Shown here: in pieces, positions 10,969 to 19,593 of the stretch
Layout of the letters: every line of letters begins with the position of its first letter
Position numbering within the stretch: position 1 is the stretch's first letter
From: Deltaproteobacteria bacterium
GTDB taxonomy: Bacteria; Myxococcota_A; UBA796; SXON01
Length of the DNA: 55,239 nt
Assembly (NCBI GenBank): GCA_947445035.1
Contig: CANFCK010000029.1
Location: 1-55,239 of the forward strand
Reading direction: 5' to 3'
Translations under genes and position numbers: made by a program
The notes under the pieces: model-generated
Databases searched by the model: none
Told to the model about the DNA's origin: nothing
Seen by the model: the letters and a program-made list of their open reading frames with translations, nothing else

Positions 10969-11727
10969 ATGAGTCCCCTCGCCCAGGCGGTCGCCCACTA
11001 CCGCGAACACGGCTGGGCACGGATTCCAGCGCTGGCGCCTCTCGAAACCCTGGAGCGCCTACGCGCCCGAGCCAATGAAATCGCCACCGGACGGGTGACG
11101 TACCCGGGCCTGTTCTTTCAGCCGGACACCCCCACCGGAAACTACGCCGACCTGGCCTTCGGGCAGGGCTGGGCTGGGCCGGACGTGCCCTACCGAAAGA
11201 TCGAAAAGTTGGAGAAGGACCCGGAGTTCTGGGCCTGGTTGGCGGGTGAGCAGCTCCGCGCCTTGGTCGCGGAGGTGATCGTCGGACCGGTGTCGTTGTA
11301 CCGCGCCGTGCTGTTTTCGAAGGCGCCGACCACCGGCAGCGATCTGCCCTGGCACCAGGACGCCGGCCGCTTCTGGGGGCTCAGCCGCGATCCGGAGCTT
11401 CAGGTGTGGACCGCACTGGACGACGCCCCTCCCGAATCCGGCTGCCTTGAAGTTTTCCCCGGCAGCCACAAACTCGGCCTTGCGACGCCGTTGGGTGGGG
11501 TGGTGCCGACAGCGCGGGTCCTCGAAGCGCAGGCCGACGAACACGCGATCCGCGTACCCGCCGCCGCCGGAGACGTGATTCTCTTGCACAATCACCTATG
11601 GCATCGATCGGGACGCAATCGAACCGGCAATATCCGGCGCGCCTTCACCGTCTGTTACCTACCCCGCGACACCCGTTGTTTGCGGAAGAAGCGCGATCCT
11701 CGGGTTTTCGTTCCCGTCTTTGAATGA
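10969..11727 (+). CDS. Phytanoyl-CoA dioxygenase (PhyH) family protein
   Basis: 252 residues. Fe(II)/2-oxoglutarate-dependent dioxygenase. The iron facial triad is readable: His and Asp in LPWHQDAGRFWG and the distal His in LLHNHLWHRSG, with the 2-oxoglutarate-binding Arg expected in RRAFTVCYL; GCLEVFPGSHKLG is the typical PhyH core. PhyH proteins hydroxylate fatty acyl chains, ectoine, or small secondary metabolites. It follows the aldo/keto reductase with one intervening base. Its last 69 bp overlap the convergent glycosyltransferase gene, so one of the two ends could be extended by drift; the PhyH end (VFVPVFE) looks natural. Confidence 0.87.
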   Translation: MSPLAQAVAHYREHGWARIPALAPLETLERLRARANEIATGRVTYPGLFFQPDTPTGNYADLAFGQGWAGPDVPYRKIEKLEKDPEFWAWLAGEQLRALVAEVIVGPVSLYRAVLFSKAPTTGSDLPWHQDAGRFWGLSRDPELQVWTALDDAPPESGCLEVFPGSHKLGLATPLGGVVPTARVLEAQADEHAIRVPAAAGDVILLHNHLWHRSGRNRTGNIRRAFTVCYLPRDTRCLRKKRDPRVFVPVFE

Positions 11728-12957
11728 TGGGGCAATCGAACCATCAGCACTCCGAGACCCGCTGGCCAAGCCCACGGTCACGCTTCGCACCACCGTCACC
11801 CCCCAGGCCCCGAGTCCCAAAACAAGCCAGTGCAGCGAGTCTGGACGCCCTCGCGCAGCAAACGCGGCCGGATGCGCGATGAAGAGGGCGAGCAGCGCCG
11901 CCGAGGCTACCCACGCCACCCGCCGACGCGGCTGCTGCGCCGGCCAGACCAGCGCGTGCGCCGCCGCGGGCAGGACCAGCAGCGCCTCGTGGTAGTGGTG
12001 CGACCCCGCAACCATCACCCCCACCGCCGCCACCGACACCGCTGCGAGATCGACCGCGCCTGCATCATCGAGCCCCCGTCGCCACGTAATCCCATACGCA
12101 GACAGGGTGCCGGCGGCGAGCACCGGCAGCCGCACCGACCACAACGCCTGCACCCAAGCCGGCTCACCCAGCCAGCTGGGCAGCGGGCCGCGGCCGACGA
12201 AGGCCAAAAGCGACTCCCCCCACACCAGCGGGTGCAGCGGTACGCCGAGGACGCCGAGCCCGAGGAGCAGCGCGCCGAGCACCCCCCCGAAGGCCGCCAA
12301 CGCGCGTCGTTGCCGACGCAAAAACCACAGCGGCAAGAGCACCAGCGGTACCAGCTTGAGTGCCGCGCCCACCGCCGCGACCGCCGCCGCCGCGCGGGGC
12401 CGTCGCCAGCCGATGAGGAAAAGTGCCGCCCCGACGCACAGGACCACCCAGGGTCCCGGCTGCCCCGTCGCGATCACGATCCGCGCCGGCCGCGCCATCG
12501 CCAGCCCCGCCACGACTGCGCTCACCACCACGATGGCGGGAACCGCTCCCACGGTCCCGGCCCGCCGAAAACCCGCCGCCGCGCCAAGAGCGATACCGAC
12601 CGCGGTCGCGAAAACCGCCCCCCAGCGCCACAGCGTCACCGCATCGCGAAAGGGGAGCGCCCGCAGCGGCGCCGCCAGGAGCGAGGCCGTGGGCGGGTAG
12701 TAGCTGTAGAAACCACCCGGCCGCAACGGCAGTCCCTCGGCCTCGAAACGCGCCGCCGCCGCAACCGGATCGGTGGGATCGCCGCCGTCCAGGACCGCGC
12801 CGGCCCCGAGCCACAGCGGGAGCATGTCGACCGCGGCGGTCGTCGGCGCGGAAAGACCCGGAGCGCTGGTGGCGCGCACCGAAATCGCCGAGCCGACGAC
12901 CGCGGTAGCGATCACCACCACCAGCCCGGCGCCGCGGAGGCGAGGACCCACGTTCAC
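11659..12957 (-). CDS. GT87-like polytopic glycosyltransferase (DUF2029)
   Basis: 432 residues with about ten hydrophobic segments separated by short Arg-rich loops. The motif AVDMLPLWLGAGAVLDGGDPTDP followed by GGFYSYYPPTASLLAAPL is the first periplasmic loop of the GT87/DUF2029 polyprenyl-phosphate-mannose-type mannosyltransferases, where the acidic residue near the end of TM1 is catalytic. It likely transfers a sugar from a lipid carrier in the periplasm. The start is a GTG; no convincing Shine-Dalgarno is visible, so it is uncertain by a few codons. The 3' end overlaps the PhyH gene by 69 bp on the other strand, and its last ~25 residues are hydrophilic and probably dispensable. Confidence 0.72.
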   Translation of the reverse strand: MNVGPRLRGAGLVVVIATAVVGSAISVRATSAPGLSAPTTAAVDMLPLWLGAGAVLDGGDPTDPVAAAARFEAEGLPLRPGGFYSYYPPTASLLAAPLRALPFRDAVTLWRWGAVFATAVGIALGAAAGFRRAGTVGAVPAIVVVSAVVAGLAMARPARIVIATGQPGPWVVLCVGAALFLIGWRRPRAAAAVAAVGAALKLVPLVLLPLWFLRRQRRALAAFGGVLGALLLGLGVLGVPLHPLVWGESLLAFVGRGPLPSWLGEPAWVQALWSVRLPVLAAGTLSAYGITWRRGLDDAGAVDLAAVSVAAVGVMVAGSHHYHEALLVLPAAAHALVWPAQQPRRRVAWVASAALLALFIAHPAAFAARGRPDSLHWLVLGLGAWGVTVVRSVTVGLASGSRSADGSIAPSFKDGNENPRIALLPQTTGVAG

Positions 12958-13124
12958 TGGGCGGTCCCAGCGAGCGCCACGCGCAAATGCGCACGCGAGG
13001 CAACGAACCGGCTGAGGTACGTCCGCGCGTGCGCTTCGATCGAGGCAACGGTGGAGGGGCAGCGTTCGCGCACCCGCTGCCTTATGCCGGCGGTGCGCTA
13101 GCGGGGCCGCGGCCCAGCGGCACC

Positions 13125-13898
13125 CTACCTACCCGAGCGGCTCTTCTTGCCGGACTTGGTGTTGGTGTCGCTGCCGACGCGGCGGCTGCTGCTCACCGAC
13201 GGCGTGACGCTCTTGCCGCCGGCGCGGCTCGCGACCACGGTGCTGCGTTGCTTGGAGCGCTCACTCTTCCCCTCGGCGCGGGAGCTGTCGGCCGACTTGC
13301 GGTCGTCGCTCTTGCTCGCGACGCTCTTTCGCCCGGCGCGGTCGCTGTCGCTGCGCTCACGGCGATCGTCGCGGGAGTCCGCACGGTCGTCACTCCGGTC
13401 CTGGCGATCGTCGCGGGCTTCGGCACGGTCCTCTTTGCGCTCGCCACGGTCTTCACGGGCCTCGCGGCGATCCTCACCGCGCTCCTGGCGATCCTCGCGC
13501 ACTTCGTGGCGGGTCTCAGCGCGTTCATAGACGCGGCGGGAGTACCCGTCCCGCCAGTACCCTTCCGACCACACGCCGTAGCGGTACCCCGGGGAAATCC
13601 AAGCGTAGCCGCTGCGGTACAGCGGGCGCCAGTACCCTTCGATGTAGCTGTGGCCGGTCCAGTAGCCGGAGACCCAGTCGTAGCCGGAGCGCGCGTACGA
13701 GGGGCGCCAGTGTCCCGGGGTCCAGTCGCCCCAATTGTCGTAGTGCCCACCAACCCACGACCAGCCGGCACGGTGCGCGGGGGCCCAGTGCGGGGACCAG
13801 GCGTCGACCGCGAACGGGAACGACACCGAGACGTAAACCCCAGCGTCGGCGGGGGTGCTTGCGAACAGGGCGAGGGCGAGGGCGAGGGTGCTAAGCAT
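13125..13898 (-). CDS. Secreted YXWGXW-repeat protein with charged REDR/RDDR tail
   Basis: 257 residues. Signal peptide MLSTLALALALFASTPADA, its hydrophobic core built from a ctcgcc hexanucleotide repeat. Residues about 20-125 contain Tyr/Trp/His-rich repeats (WSWVGGHYD, WTPGHW, YDWVSGYWTGH, YIEGYWRPLY) of the YXWGXW class found in secreted and outer-membrane-associated proteins. The second half is extremely charged, with alternating REDR/EDRR/RDDR blocks, then Ser/Lys-rich sequence ending KSRSGR; it is predicted to be disordered or a single long helix. An AGGAGA lies seven bases before the ATG, one of the best ribosome sites here. No enzymatic function is suggested. Confidence 0.78.
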   Translation of the reverse strand: MLSTLALALALFASTPADAGVYVSVSFPFAVDAWSPHWAPAHRAGWSWVGGHYDNWGDWTPGHWRPSYARSGYDWVSGYWTGHSYIEGYWRPLYRSGYAWISPGYRYGVWSEGYWRDGYSRRVYERAETRHEVREDRQERGEDRREAREDRGERKEDRAEARDDRQDRSDDRADSRDDRRERSDSDRAGRKSVASKSDDRKSADSSRAEGKSERSKQRSTVVASRAGGKSVTPSVSSSRRVGSDTNTKSGKKSRSGR

Positions 13899-13991
13899 CT
13901 GGCGTTCTCCTGGGTGAGGTACGCGCCGGGGCCGGGGACATTCGAGGCGGCGGAAGAAAGGGTGGCGCTACACCGGTCGGGGCGGGTTGCA

Positions 13992-14900
13992 TCACCGGTA
14001 CGCGATGCAGGCCGCCTCGGCGGCAAGACACTGGTCCGCGATGTCGAACGCCAGGCGCTCGCCGGCCTTCACGTGCCAGTAGGCGTGGCTCTGGTGCGGA
14101 ACGCTGGCGGTGCCGGCTACGTCTGGCCAGATCACGGCGTTCACCTCGAAGGGGCAGCTCGCCTCGCTGTACCAGAGGTTTCCGTAGGCGCTCTCGTGCG
14201 TCCACGTGCCGGTGCAGACGAGTTCGTTCTTCGGGGTGAGCACACAGTCGAAGGGCTGACCGTTGGCGAGCGTGAGCGTGTCCCCCGACCAGGTCCAGTC
14301 GCCGGCCGCCAGCTGCGCCGACCATGCGGCCGAGCTGCACCCGTCGGTGTCCGCGCTCAGCTCCAGCCCGGGCCAGGCGATGTCCGCCTCATCGGTGCCC
14401 TCCGGCACCGGGAACCCACAGCCGGTATTGCTGTGGTGGTCGTCGTCTCCGCACCACGGACCGAAGCTGACGGTGCCGTTCGCGCTGCCCGAGAACGGAC
14501 CTGCGTACAACACCGGCTGCTCGGGGTTGCCGGTCGGGATGAGCTGGTCGACTCGGAAGTCCGCCGCGCCGATCTCGGCATCGTCACCATCGTAGAAGCG
14601 AACGACGTCGTTGCCGATCGCGGCGACGGGAACGACCGCCTCCTGGTAGCTCCCGTAAGTCATGCGGACGGAACCGCGGGCACCGTCGACCTCCGAGGTG
14701 GTCCACTCCTGGGTAAATGCCTCCAGGGCCTCGGCCGAGAATGAGAGACCCAAGGCGTCGCCGCCGGAGGTCTCGGGCGCATAGTTGACAGTCGACCCGT
14801 CGAGTTCAAGACTCAACGCGGGCTCGATCGACGGGCCGCAGGCGACGAGCAGGAGCGTGAGCGCGCCGAACACGCGGCGCCGGCCAAGGGTGGCGTTCAT
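13992..14900 (-). CDS. Lipoprotein of unknown function
   Basis: 302 residues from the ATG at 14900 (MNATLGRRRVFGALTLLLVACG): basic N-region, hydrophobic core and lipobox LVAC. Upstream in-frame codons would add an Arg-rich extension that hides the signal, so they are rejected. The mature part is acidic and beta-rich with paired cysteines (WCGDDD, NTGCGF, DGCSSA, DCVLT, LVCTGTW, SCPFEV, DQCLAAEAACIAYR), suggesting three or four disulfides. No named domain was recognised. It lies 93 bp upstream of the YXWGXW gene on the same strand and could be co-transcribed. Confidence 0.72.
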   Translation of the reverse strand: MNATLGRRRVFGALTLLLVACGPSIEPALSLELDGSTVNYAPETSGGDALGLSFSAEALEAFTQEWTTSEVDGARGSVRMTYGSYQEAVVPVAAIGNDVVRFYDGDDAEIGAADFRVDQLIPTGNPEQPVLYAGPFSGSANGTVSFGPWCGDDDHHSNTGCGFPVPEGTDEADIAWPGLELSADTDGCSSAAWSAQLAAGDWTWSGDTLTLANGQPFDCVLTPKNELVCTGTWTHESAYGNLWYSEASCPFEVNAVIWPDVAGTASVPHQSHAYWHVKAGERLAFDIADQCLAAEAACIAYR

Positions 14901-15118
14901 GGGGCTGCACATACCACGAGCGCCGTGGTCCAGCGATTGCGCGTCGGGCGTTCGGCGCCTTCTGCACGCGTGGCGCCGAGCAGACGCGCGAAAGCCGATC
15001 GGCCTTGACACGAACTGGTAGAATTCTGTTGGATTCAACTGGGCAAAACTACCGGGATGGGACCCCCGGTATCTGATTCGGCTTGTCTCCCATGCGGCGT
15101 TCTTGATAGCGCCCCGTC

Positions 15119-16708
15119 GTGCCGCGCCATCCCCAGCTGATCGTAGCGACCGCCTGGACGCTCGGGGTGGCGGGCGCTGCCCTGGTCGCGCTGACGCTCG
15201 GTGTGGCCGGCCGCATCGGCGAGGCGGACGCCCCGCACCTGATCAGCACCGAGCTACGCCTGGCGCAGCTGGTCCTCGATGGGGAGCCCGGGCGCGCGCT
15301 GACCTCGTGGTGGGCCCTCTTGGCGCCGCACCCTCCACTGGGTGCCGTTCCCGGCTGGGTGGTCCTGGTGCTCACCGGCGGCGACCCGCGCGCGGTCTGG
15401 CTGACCGTCGGCATCGCGCTGGTGGCGGCATTCGACGCCTACGTGCGCCTGGCGCGGCGCTTCACCGACGGACCGTTGCCGGCCGTCGCTGCATTCGCTT
15501 GGCTGCTGGGGAGCCCGATGTTGTGGAGCGGCGCGGAGCAGTACTCGCGCGACCTCTTCGTGGGGGTCGCCGGGTTGCAGACCGTGAGCTGGGCGGTGGC
15601 CCCGGGAGGCCTCGCGGTGCGTCGAAACGCGCTCGGCTTCGGCATCGCGATGGGGGTGGCATTTGGAACCAAATACACCGGACCGCTCTTCCTGATCGGT
15701 GGCGTCCTGGCTCTCGGGGCGACGATGCTCGCGCGACGCGACCGCGGCGAGTGGCGGGGCCTCGCGATGGCGGTCGCGGCGTTCACGCCGGTGGCGGGCC
15801 TGTGGTACGCCACGCACCTGGCCAGTGTCCACGCCTATTTTTCGGTCTCCAACGACGTCGCCGCGCTGGCCGGGCAATCAGGCAGCATCACCGACACCAC
15901 CACCGCGGGGGCGCACACCTACTACTGGGTCACCCTGTGGGAGGCGATGAGCGGTCCGGGCGCCGGGCTGGCGCTCCTGGGCACGCTGGCGGGCTGCATC
16001 CGCGGCCGCGATCGGCTCCCGACGGCCATGCTGGTCGCGGCGGCGGTCGGCGGGGTGCTCATCCTGTCGCGACTGGCGCTTCAGGTCGATCGCTACGCGC
16101 TACCGGCGCTGCTGCTGGCGTGCGCGTTGGTCCTGACGCTGGCCCGTCACCCGGCTGGCCTGCTCCTGGTGCTCGGCCTCGCCGCCCCCCGCGTCTGGGC
16201 CAGCGCCGACCGCTTCCGGCCGGGTCGGGCTGGCCACCGACAGGACTACGCCCATCCCGTCGCCGGGTTCTCGTCGGCCCACTACCCCGTCGCCCGGGCG
16301 TTCTGGTACCCGTCCCCCTTCGACCCGGGCGCGTGGGCGCTCGCGGCGGCGGCGCGGGGCCTACGAGCCGCGCAAGGCGAGCGGGGGACCGTCGGCCTCC
16401 TCGTCCCGGGCGACCCCACTTGGCCGGGGTTCGGGCACCTCTCGATCGCCGCCGCCGCGGTGGGCGGCCACTGGGACTGGGCGACGGTGAATCTGCGCGG
16501 GGTCGGCGCCAACGCCCCTCCGGTCTTCGTCGGGCCGCTCTTCGACGAGCAGTGGCCGCCCTCGTCGTTCACCGTGCTCCTGGCCTTTGAAGGGCCCGGG
16601 GTCGACGGCGGCGTGGGGCGATGGCTCAGCGAACATCCGGGCCGGGAGTTGTCGCGGACGCACAGCGCCAAGGGCGTCGACCTCGTGGTCTACCGCCTGG
16701 CCGACTAG
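15119..16708 (+). CDS. Polytopic ArnT/PMT-like (GT39/GT83) glycosyltransferase
   Basis: 529 residues. About ten to twelve transmembrane helices in the first ~380 residues followed by a soluble C-terminal domain. The first loop carries an acidic pair (GEADAPHLISTE) and the second helix region EQYSRDLF, the usual pattern of dolichyl-phosphate-mannose or undecaprenyl-phosphate-aminoarabinose transferases, in which a luminal/periplasmic Asp is catalytic. The family is judged from topology and composition more than from exact motifs. Start GTG at 15119; a nearby ATG at 15092 meets a stop at once. A small GC hairpin (accggg...cccggt, about 15051-15068) precedes the gene. Confidence 0.68.
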   Translation: MPRHPQLIVATAWTLGVAGAALVALTLGVAGRIGEADAPHLISTELRLAQLVLDGEPGRALTSWWALLAPHPPLGAVPGWVVLVLTGGDPRAVWLTVGIALVAAFDAYVRLARRFTDGPLPAVAAFAWLLGSPMLWSGAEQYSRDLFVGVAGLQTVSWAVAPGGLAVRRNALGFGIAMGVAFGTKYTGPLFLIGGVLALGATMLARRDRGEWRGLAMAVAAFTPVAGLWYATHLASVHAYFSVSNDVAALAGQSGSITDTTTAGAHTYYWVTLWEAMSGPGAGLALLGTLAGCIRGRDRLPTAMLVAAAVGGVLILSRLALQVDRYALPALLLACALVLTLARHPAGLLLVLGLAAPRVWASADRFRPGRAGHRQDYAHPVAGFSSAHYPVARAFWYPSPFDPGAWALAAAARGLRAAQGERGTVGLLVPGDPTWPGFGHLSIAAAAVGGHWDWATVNLRGVGANAPPVFVGPLFDEQWPPSSFTVLLAFEGPGVDGGVGRWLSEHPGRELSRTHSAKGVDLVVYRLAD

Positions 16709-16720
16709 TTCAGCCGATCC

Positions 16721-16740
16721 AAAATCTCGGTGCAGATTTT
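16721..16740. terminator. AT-rich perfect hairpin after the GT39-like gene
   Basis: Seven-base perfect inverted repeat aaaatct / agatttt around a six-base loop, 12 bp past the stop. In this GC-rich DNA such an A/T stem with a T-run in the 3' arm stands out and could end transcription of the upstream gene on the plus strand. The stem is weak, so this is tentative. Confidence 0.4.
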
Positions 16741-16810
16741 CCTAGACAGTCCCGCGTCGACCGACAGGGCGGTCAAGGGCCGCCCCAGCAAACCAAGTTA
16801 CCATGAATAA

Positions 16811-17521
16811 ATGCGCTTCCTCCCCCTCGCCCTCCTCGCCTGCGAACCGATCAGCCTCGGCGGCAAAGATAGCGCCGACGCCCTTGAGAGCGCGGACGAC
16901 GTCGCCGCGCTTTGCGCCAGCCAGACGCCCGAGACGACAAACCTCATCATCACCTTTGACGAGGAGAACAGCGACTGCCCGTGGGGAGAAGACGACAACG
17001 TCGACGCGGAAGATGGAGTGTACACCGCCCGCATCGAATCGACCGAGGCCCTGACGCTCCCGGCCGACGCGGTCATTTGCGACGTCGGGTACAACTTCCA
17101 GATCGACCCGGAGACGGCGCAAGAGATGCGGTACGACGACCACATGGTGCTGAACTTCAACGACGTCGTCATCGCGGCGTCTACCCGCCAGTTCCTCGAT
17201 GTCCTGCCTACCGAGGGCACGTTCACCCTTTGGGACTGGAGCGCGATTGCCGGGCTTCCGATCGACTGGGAGGAGACCGACAGTTGGTGCTACGGCGAAG
17301 ACGATGGGCTGGCCAGTTGCACGATCCCGAGCACGGACACCCCGGGCGACATGGAGCTCGACTTCGACCCGTCGGTGGTGGCCGAGCTCTCCTATCGCGC
17401 GGTGCAACAGGGGCAGGTCGCGTTCACCTTTGTCACCATCGGCGACAACGATCCCGGCTCGGACTGCACGCACAATGAGTTCAAGTTCGAGGTCGCGCTG
17501 ACGTACGTCACCAGCCCCTGA
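16811..17521 (+). CDS. Acidic lipoprotein of unknown function
   Basis: 236 residues. MRFLPLALLACEP is a minimal lipoprotein signal with lipobox LLAC at residue 11. The mature protein is strongly acidic (pairs of Asp/Glu throughout) and holds cysteines in CPWGED, AVICDVG, WCYGEDD, SCTIP and SDCTHNE. No named domain was recognised. An ATG eight bases upstream is in another frame. Its final 14 bp overlap the convergent GT2 gene. Confidence 0.72.
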   Translation: MRFLPLALLACEPISLGGKDSADALESADDVAALCASQTPETTNLIITFDEENSDCPWGEDDNVDAEDGVYTARIESTEALTLPADAVICDVGYNFQIDPETAQEMRYDDHMVLNFNDVVIAASTRQFLDVLPTEGTFTLWDWSAIAGLPIDWEETDSWCYGEDDGLASCTIPSTDTPGDMELDFDPSVVAELSYRAVQQGQVAFTFVTIGDNDPGSDCTHNEFKFEVALTYVTSP

Positions 17522-18401
17522 CCGCCTCATCGGCGCCGACGGCGTGGGCCTGCACGCCTTCGACAGCAGCCGCGAGCAGCTTCCGGACCGCGCTCGGATC
17601 TCTCCATTCGAGCGCGCGACGGGCCGCGATCGCGCCGAAGGTGGCCCAAAAGCGCGCGAGCCCGCCCTTTCCCCGATGTTTGGCGACAAAGTAGGCGGTC
17701 GAGCGGAAGCGCCAGCGCTCACCCCGCAAGGCGTCCTCCACCCGCACGCCCCCGTTGGGCGCACTCAGGTGGATCAGCTCGGCGCGGGGCTCATAGCGGA
17801 GGGACCACCCCGCGCGGTGCACCCGCCACGAGTAGTCGGTGTCCTCCAAAAGTGCGGTACCGGTATATTGCCGGTCAAAGCCACCGACCTTGCGCACGGC
17901 ATCCATGCGATAGCTCATGTTGGCGCCCTTGAGGCCGAGGAGCTCGCCGGGCTCGTTGCCCCAAAGATTGGTGAGGGTACGGCCGCCCGGGCTCAGATGG
18001 GCGGCCACGTAGTCCACGTTCGGACGCACGCTCCGCTCGACGATTCGACCCGAAACGCCGCCCACGCGCGGGTGCTGAAACATTGATACATGTGTCGCAA
18101 GAAAATCGTCATGCATGAGGATTACGTCGTCGTCAAGGAAGAGTACAAGACGGCAGTCTATGCGCGAAAGTGCTTCGTTACGGGCGTTCGGTAGGCCCTT
18201 TTGTGATACATGAATATATCGCAGCCGTGCATCGCCCAACCCGGCAACGACGGCTTCGTTGGCCGCGCGCTCAACCGGATCGGATTGGTCGATGACCCAC
18301 AAGTCGAAGTCGCCAAACACCTGAGACAAAACCTGCCGCGCGCTGTCGTGGAACAGGCGCCCGCGGTTCAGGGTGGGGATGACGACCGAAAGCTCAGGCA
18401 C
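17508..18401 (-). CDS. Glycosyltransferase family 2
   Basis: 297 residues, GT-A fold. N-terminus PELSVVIPTLNRG is the classic start of GT2; the nucleotide-sugar/metal site is LVLFLDDDVIL (DxD); ALLEDTDYSWRVHRAGW is the ED motif that usually contains the catalytic base. Cytoplasmic, inverting sugar transferase, likely acting on a cell-surface polysaccharide or O-antigen intermediate. The GTG start overlaps the end of the GT4 gene by 8 bp (GTGCCTGA), so the pair is translationally coupled; it is the last gene of the leftward recQ-to-GT2 run. Confidence 0.9.
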   Translation of the reverse strand: MPELSVVIPTLNRGRLFHDSARQVLSQVFGDFDLWVIDQSDPVERAANEAVVAGLGDARLRYIHVSQKGLPNARNEALSRIDCRLVLFLDDDVILMHDDFLATHVSMFQHPRVGGVSGRIVERSVRPNVDYVAAHLSPGGRTLTNLWGNEPGELLGLKGANMSYRMDAVRKVGGFDRQYTGTALLEDTDYSWRVHRAGWSLRYEPRAELIHLSAPNGGVRVEDALRGERWRFRSTAYFVAKHRGKGGLARFWATFGAIAARRALEWRDPSAVRKLLAAAVEGVQAHAVGADEAVRGW

Positions 18402-19581
18402 GGGGGTACAGCTCCACGAGGCGATCGACGCTGGCCCGCCACGTAAACCGCTCCTGCACCATGCGGCGACCCGAAGCGCGGACGGCCGGCATGGGCTCGC
18501 TCATCGCCCGCGAGAGCGCGCGTCGGAGCGCATCGACGTCCTCCGACCGCACGAGGAGCCCGTTCTCACCATCCCGCAGGTAGTCGTCTCGGGCGGCTTC
18601 TACGGCGCTGCTGACGATGCAGAGCGCATCAGCGTACATTCCCTCGAAGACGACTCCGCCCACCGTCTCACCGCGGCTGGGCAAGGCGACGATCTCTGCG
18701 GTCCGGAAAAGCGCCACCTGCTGGACCCTCGGCAGTTGAGTGATGATGATGTCGGCGCACCCGCGTGCGAGGGCGACGACCTCCGCTGCGTACTCGCTCT
18801 CGTTGACCGGTCCGGCGATCACCAGCTTCCAGGCGCCGGGTTTCGCTTCGAGCAACGGTCGCATCGCCTTGACCAGCAGATCCGCGCCCTTCTGGTGGCT
18901 GATTCGACTCGGCGCAAGCACCACCCGGGCCTCCCCGAGGTTCAGGCGCTTTCGGACCGCCGCCATCGCGTCGGGTGTCACCATGTCGAACTCGGCAGGA
19001 TCGACCGCCATACCGACGTGGGTCTTGACGTTTTGCAGATCAAGCTCGGATCGGAGCGCGCCCGCGGCCGCCGGAGAGTCGGCCAGCACCACGTCGGCAG
19101 TAGCGAGCGCCGGCCGGACCCAGCGCCGCCAGTATTCCGCTCGAAGGTGCTTTTTCCAGCCACCTTCACCCGCGAGGATCTCCTTGAGGAACGCGGCGGT
19201 GACGTAGTTCTGGACCACCAGGGGGGTGCCCACCGCGCGCTTGCGGAGCACCAGGGCGTCCAGGTGAAGGCTTGGGTAGCCGACACAAACCAGCAGGCTC
19301 GCAGGCAACCAGGCGTCGGCGGCGAAGGCGGCAGTGACCGCGTTCTTTTCGAGGGGATTTCGCCCCGGCATCCAACGCGACGACCGCCGGTGGACCTGGA
19401 CGCCCCCTTCAACCGTGCTCCCCGTCGTGGTTTCCGCCGAGCCGTCGAGGTTGATGTACGGGGTGGTGTGGACATGCACCTCATGGCCGCGCCGGGCCAG
19501 CTCTTCGGCCTGGTGCTGAAGGATAACCTCGCCGCCGCCGATGCAGGGCGGGTAGAAATAGCTGAAAAAGCGGATGCGCAC
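18394..19581 (-). CDS. Glycosyltransferase family 4 (GT-B)
   Basis: 395 residues. MRIRFFSYFYPPCIGGGE with the glycine-rich N-terminal loop, then LAPSRISHQKGADLL (nucleotide-diphosphate binding) and LPSRGETVGGVVFEGMYA, the E-x7-E-type signature of retaining GT4 enzymes. The start codon is GTG, placed exactly at the family N-terminus. It is 12 bp downstream of the Tiki/ChaN-like gene and overlaps the GT2 gene, so the two transferases probably build the same glycan. The sugar donor cannot be deduced. Confidence 0.9.
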   Translation of the reverse strand: MRIRFFSYFYPPCIGGGEVILQHQAEELARRGHEVHVHTTPYINLDGSAETTTGSTVEGGVQVHRRSSRWMPGRNPLEKNAVTAAFAADAWLPASLLVCVGYPSLHLDALVLRKRAVGTPLVVQNYVTAAFLKEILAGEGGWKKHLRAEYWRRWVRPALATADVVLADSPAAAGALRSELDLQNVKTHVGMAVDPAEFDMVTPDAMAAVRKRLNLGEARVVLAPSRISHQKGADLLVKAMRPLLEAKPGAWKLVIAGPVNESEYAAEVVALARGCADIIITQLPRVQQVALFRTAEIVALPSRGETVGGVVFEGMYADALCIVSSAVEAARDDYLRDGENGLLVRSEDVDALRRALSRAMSEPMPAVRASGRRMVQERFTWRASVDRLVELYPRA

Positions 19582-19593
19582 GGTCGCGCGAAG

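Noticed and set aside
12987..14744. Plus-strand open frame across the YXWGXW and lipoprotein genes
   Set aside because: Runs antisense over two genes with signal peptides and shows only Ala/Val/Arg-rich sequence.
17544..18086. Plus-strand frame opposite the GT2 gene
   Set aside because: No start context or motif; the minus strand shows PELSVVIPTLNRG and DDD.
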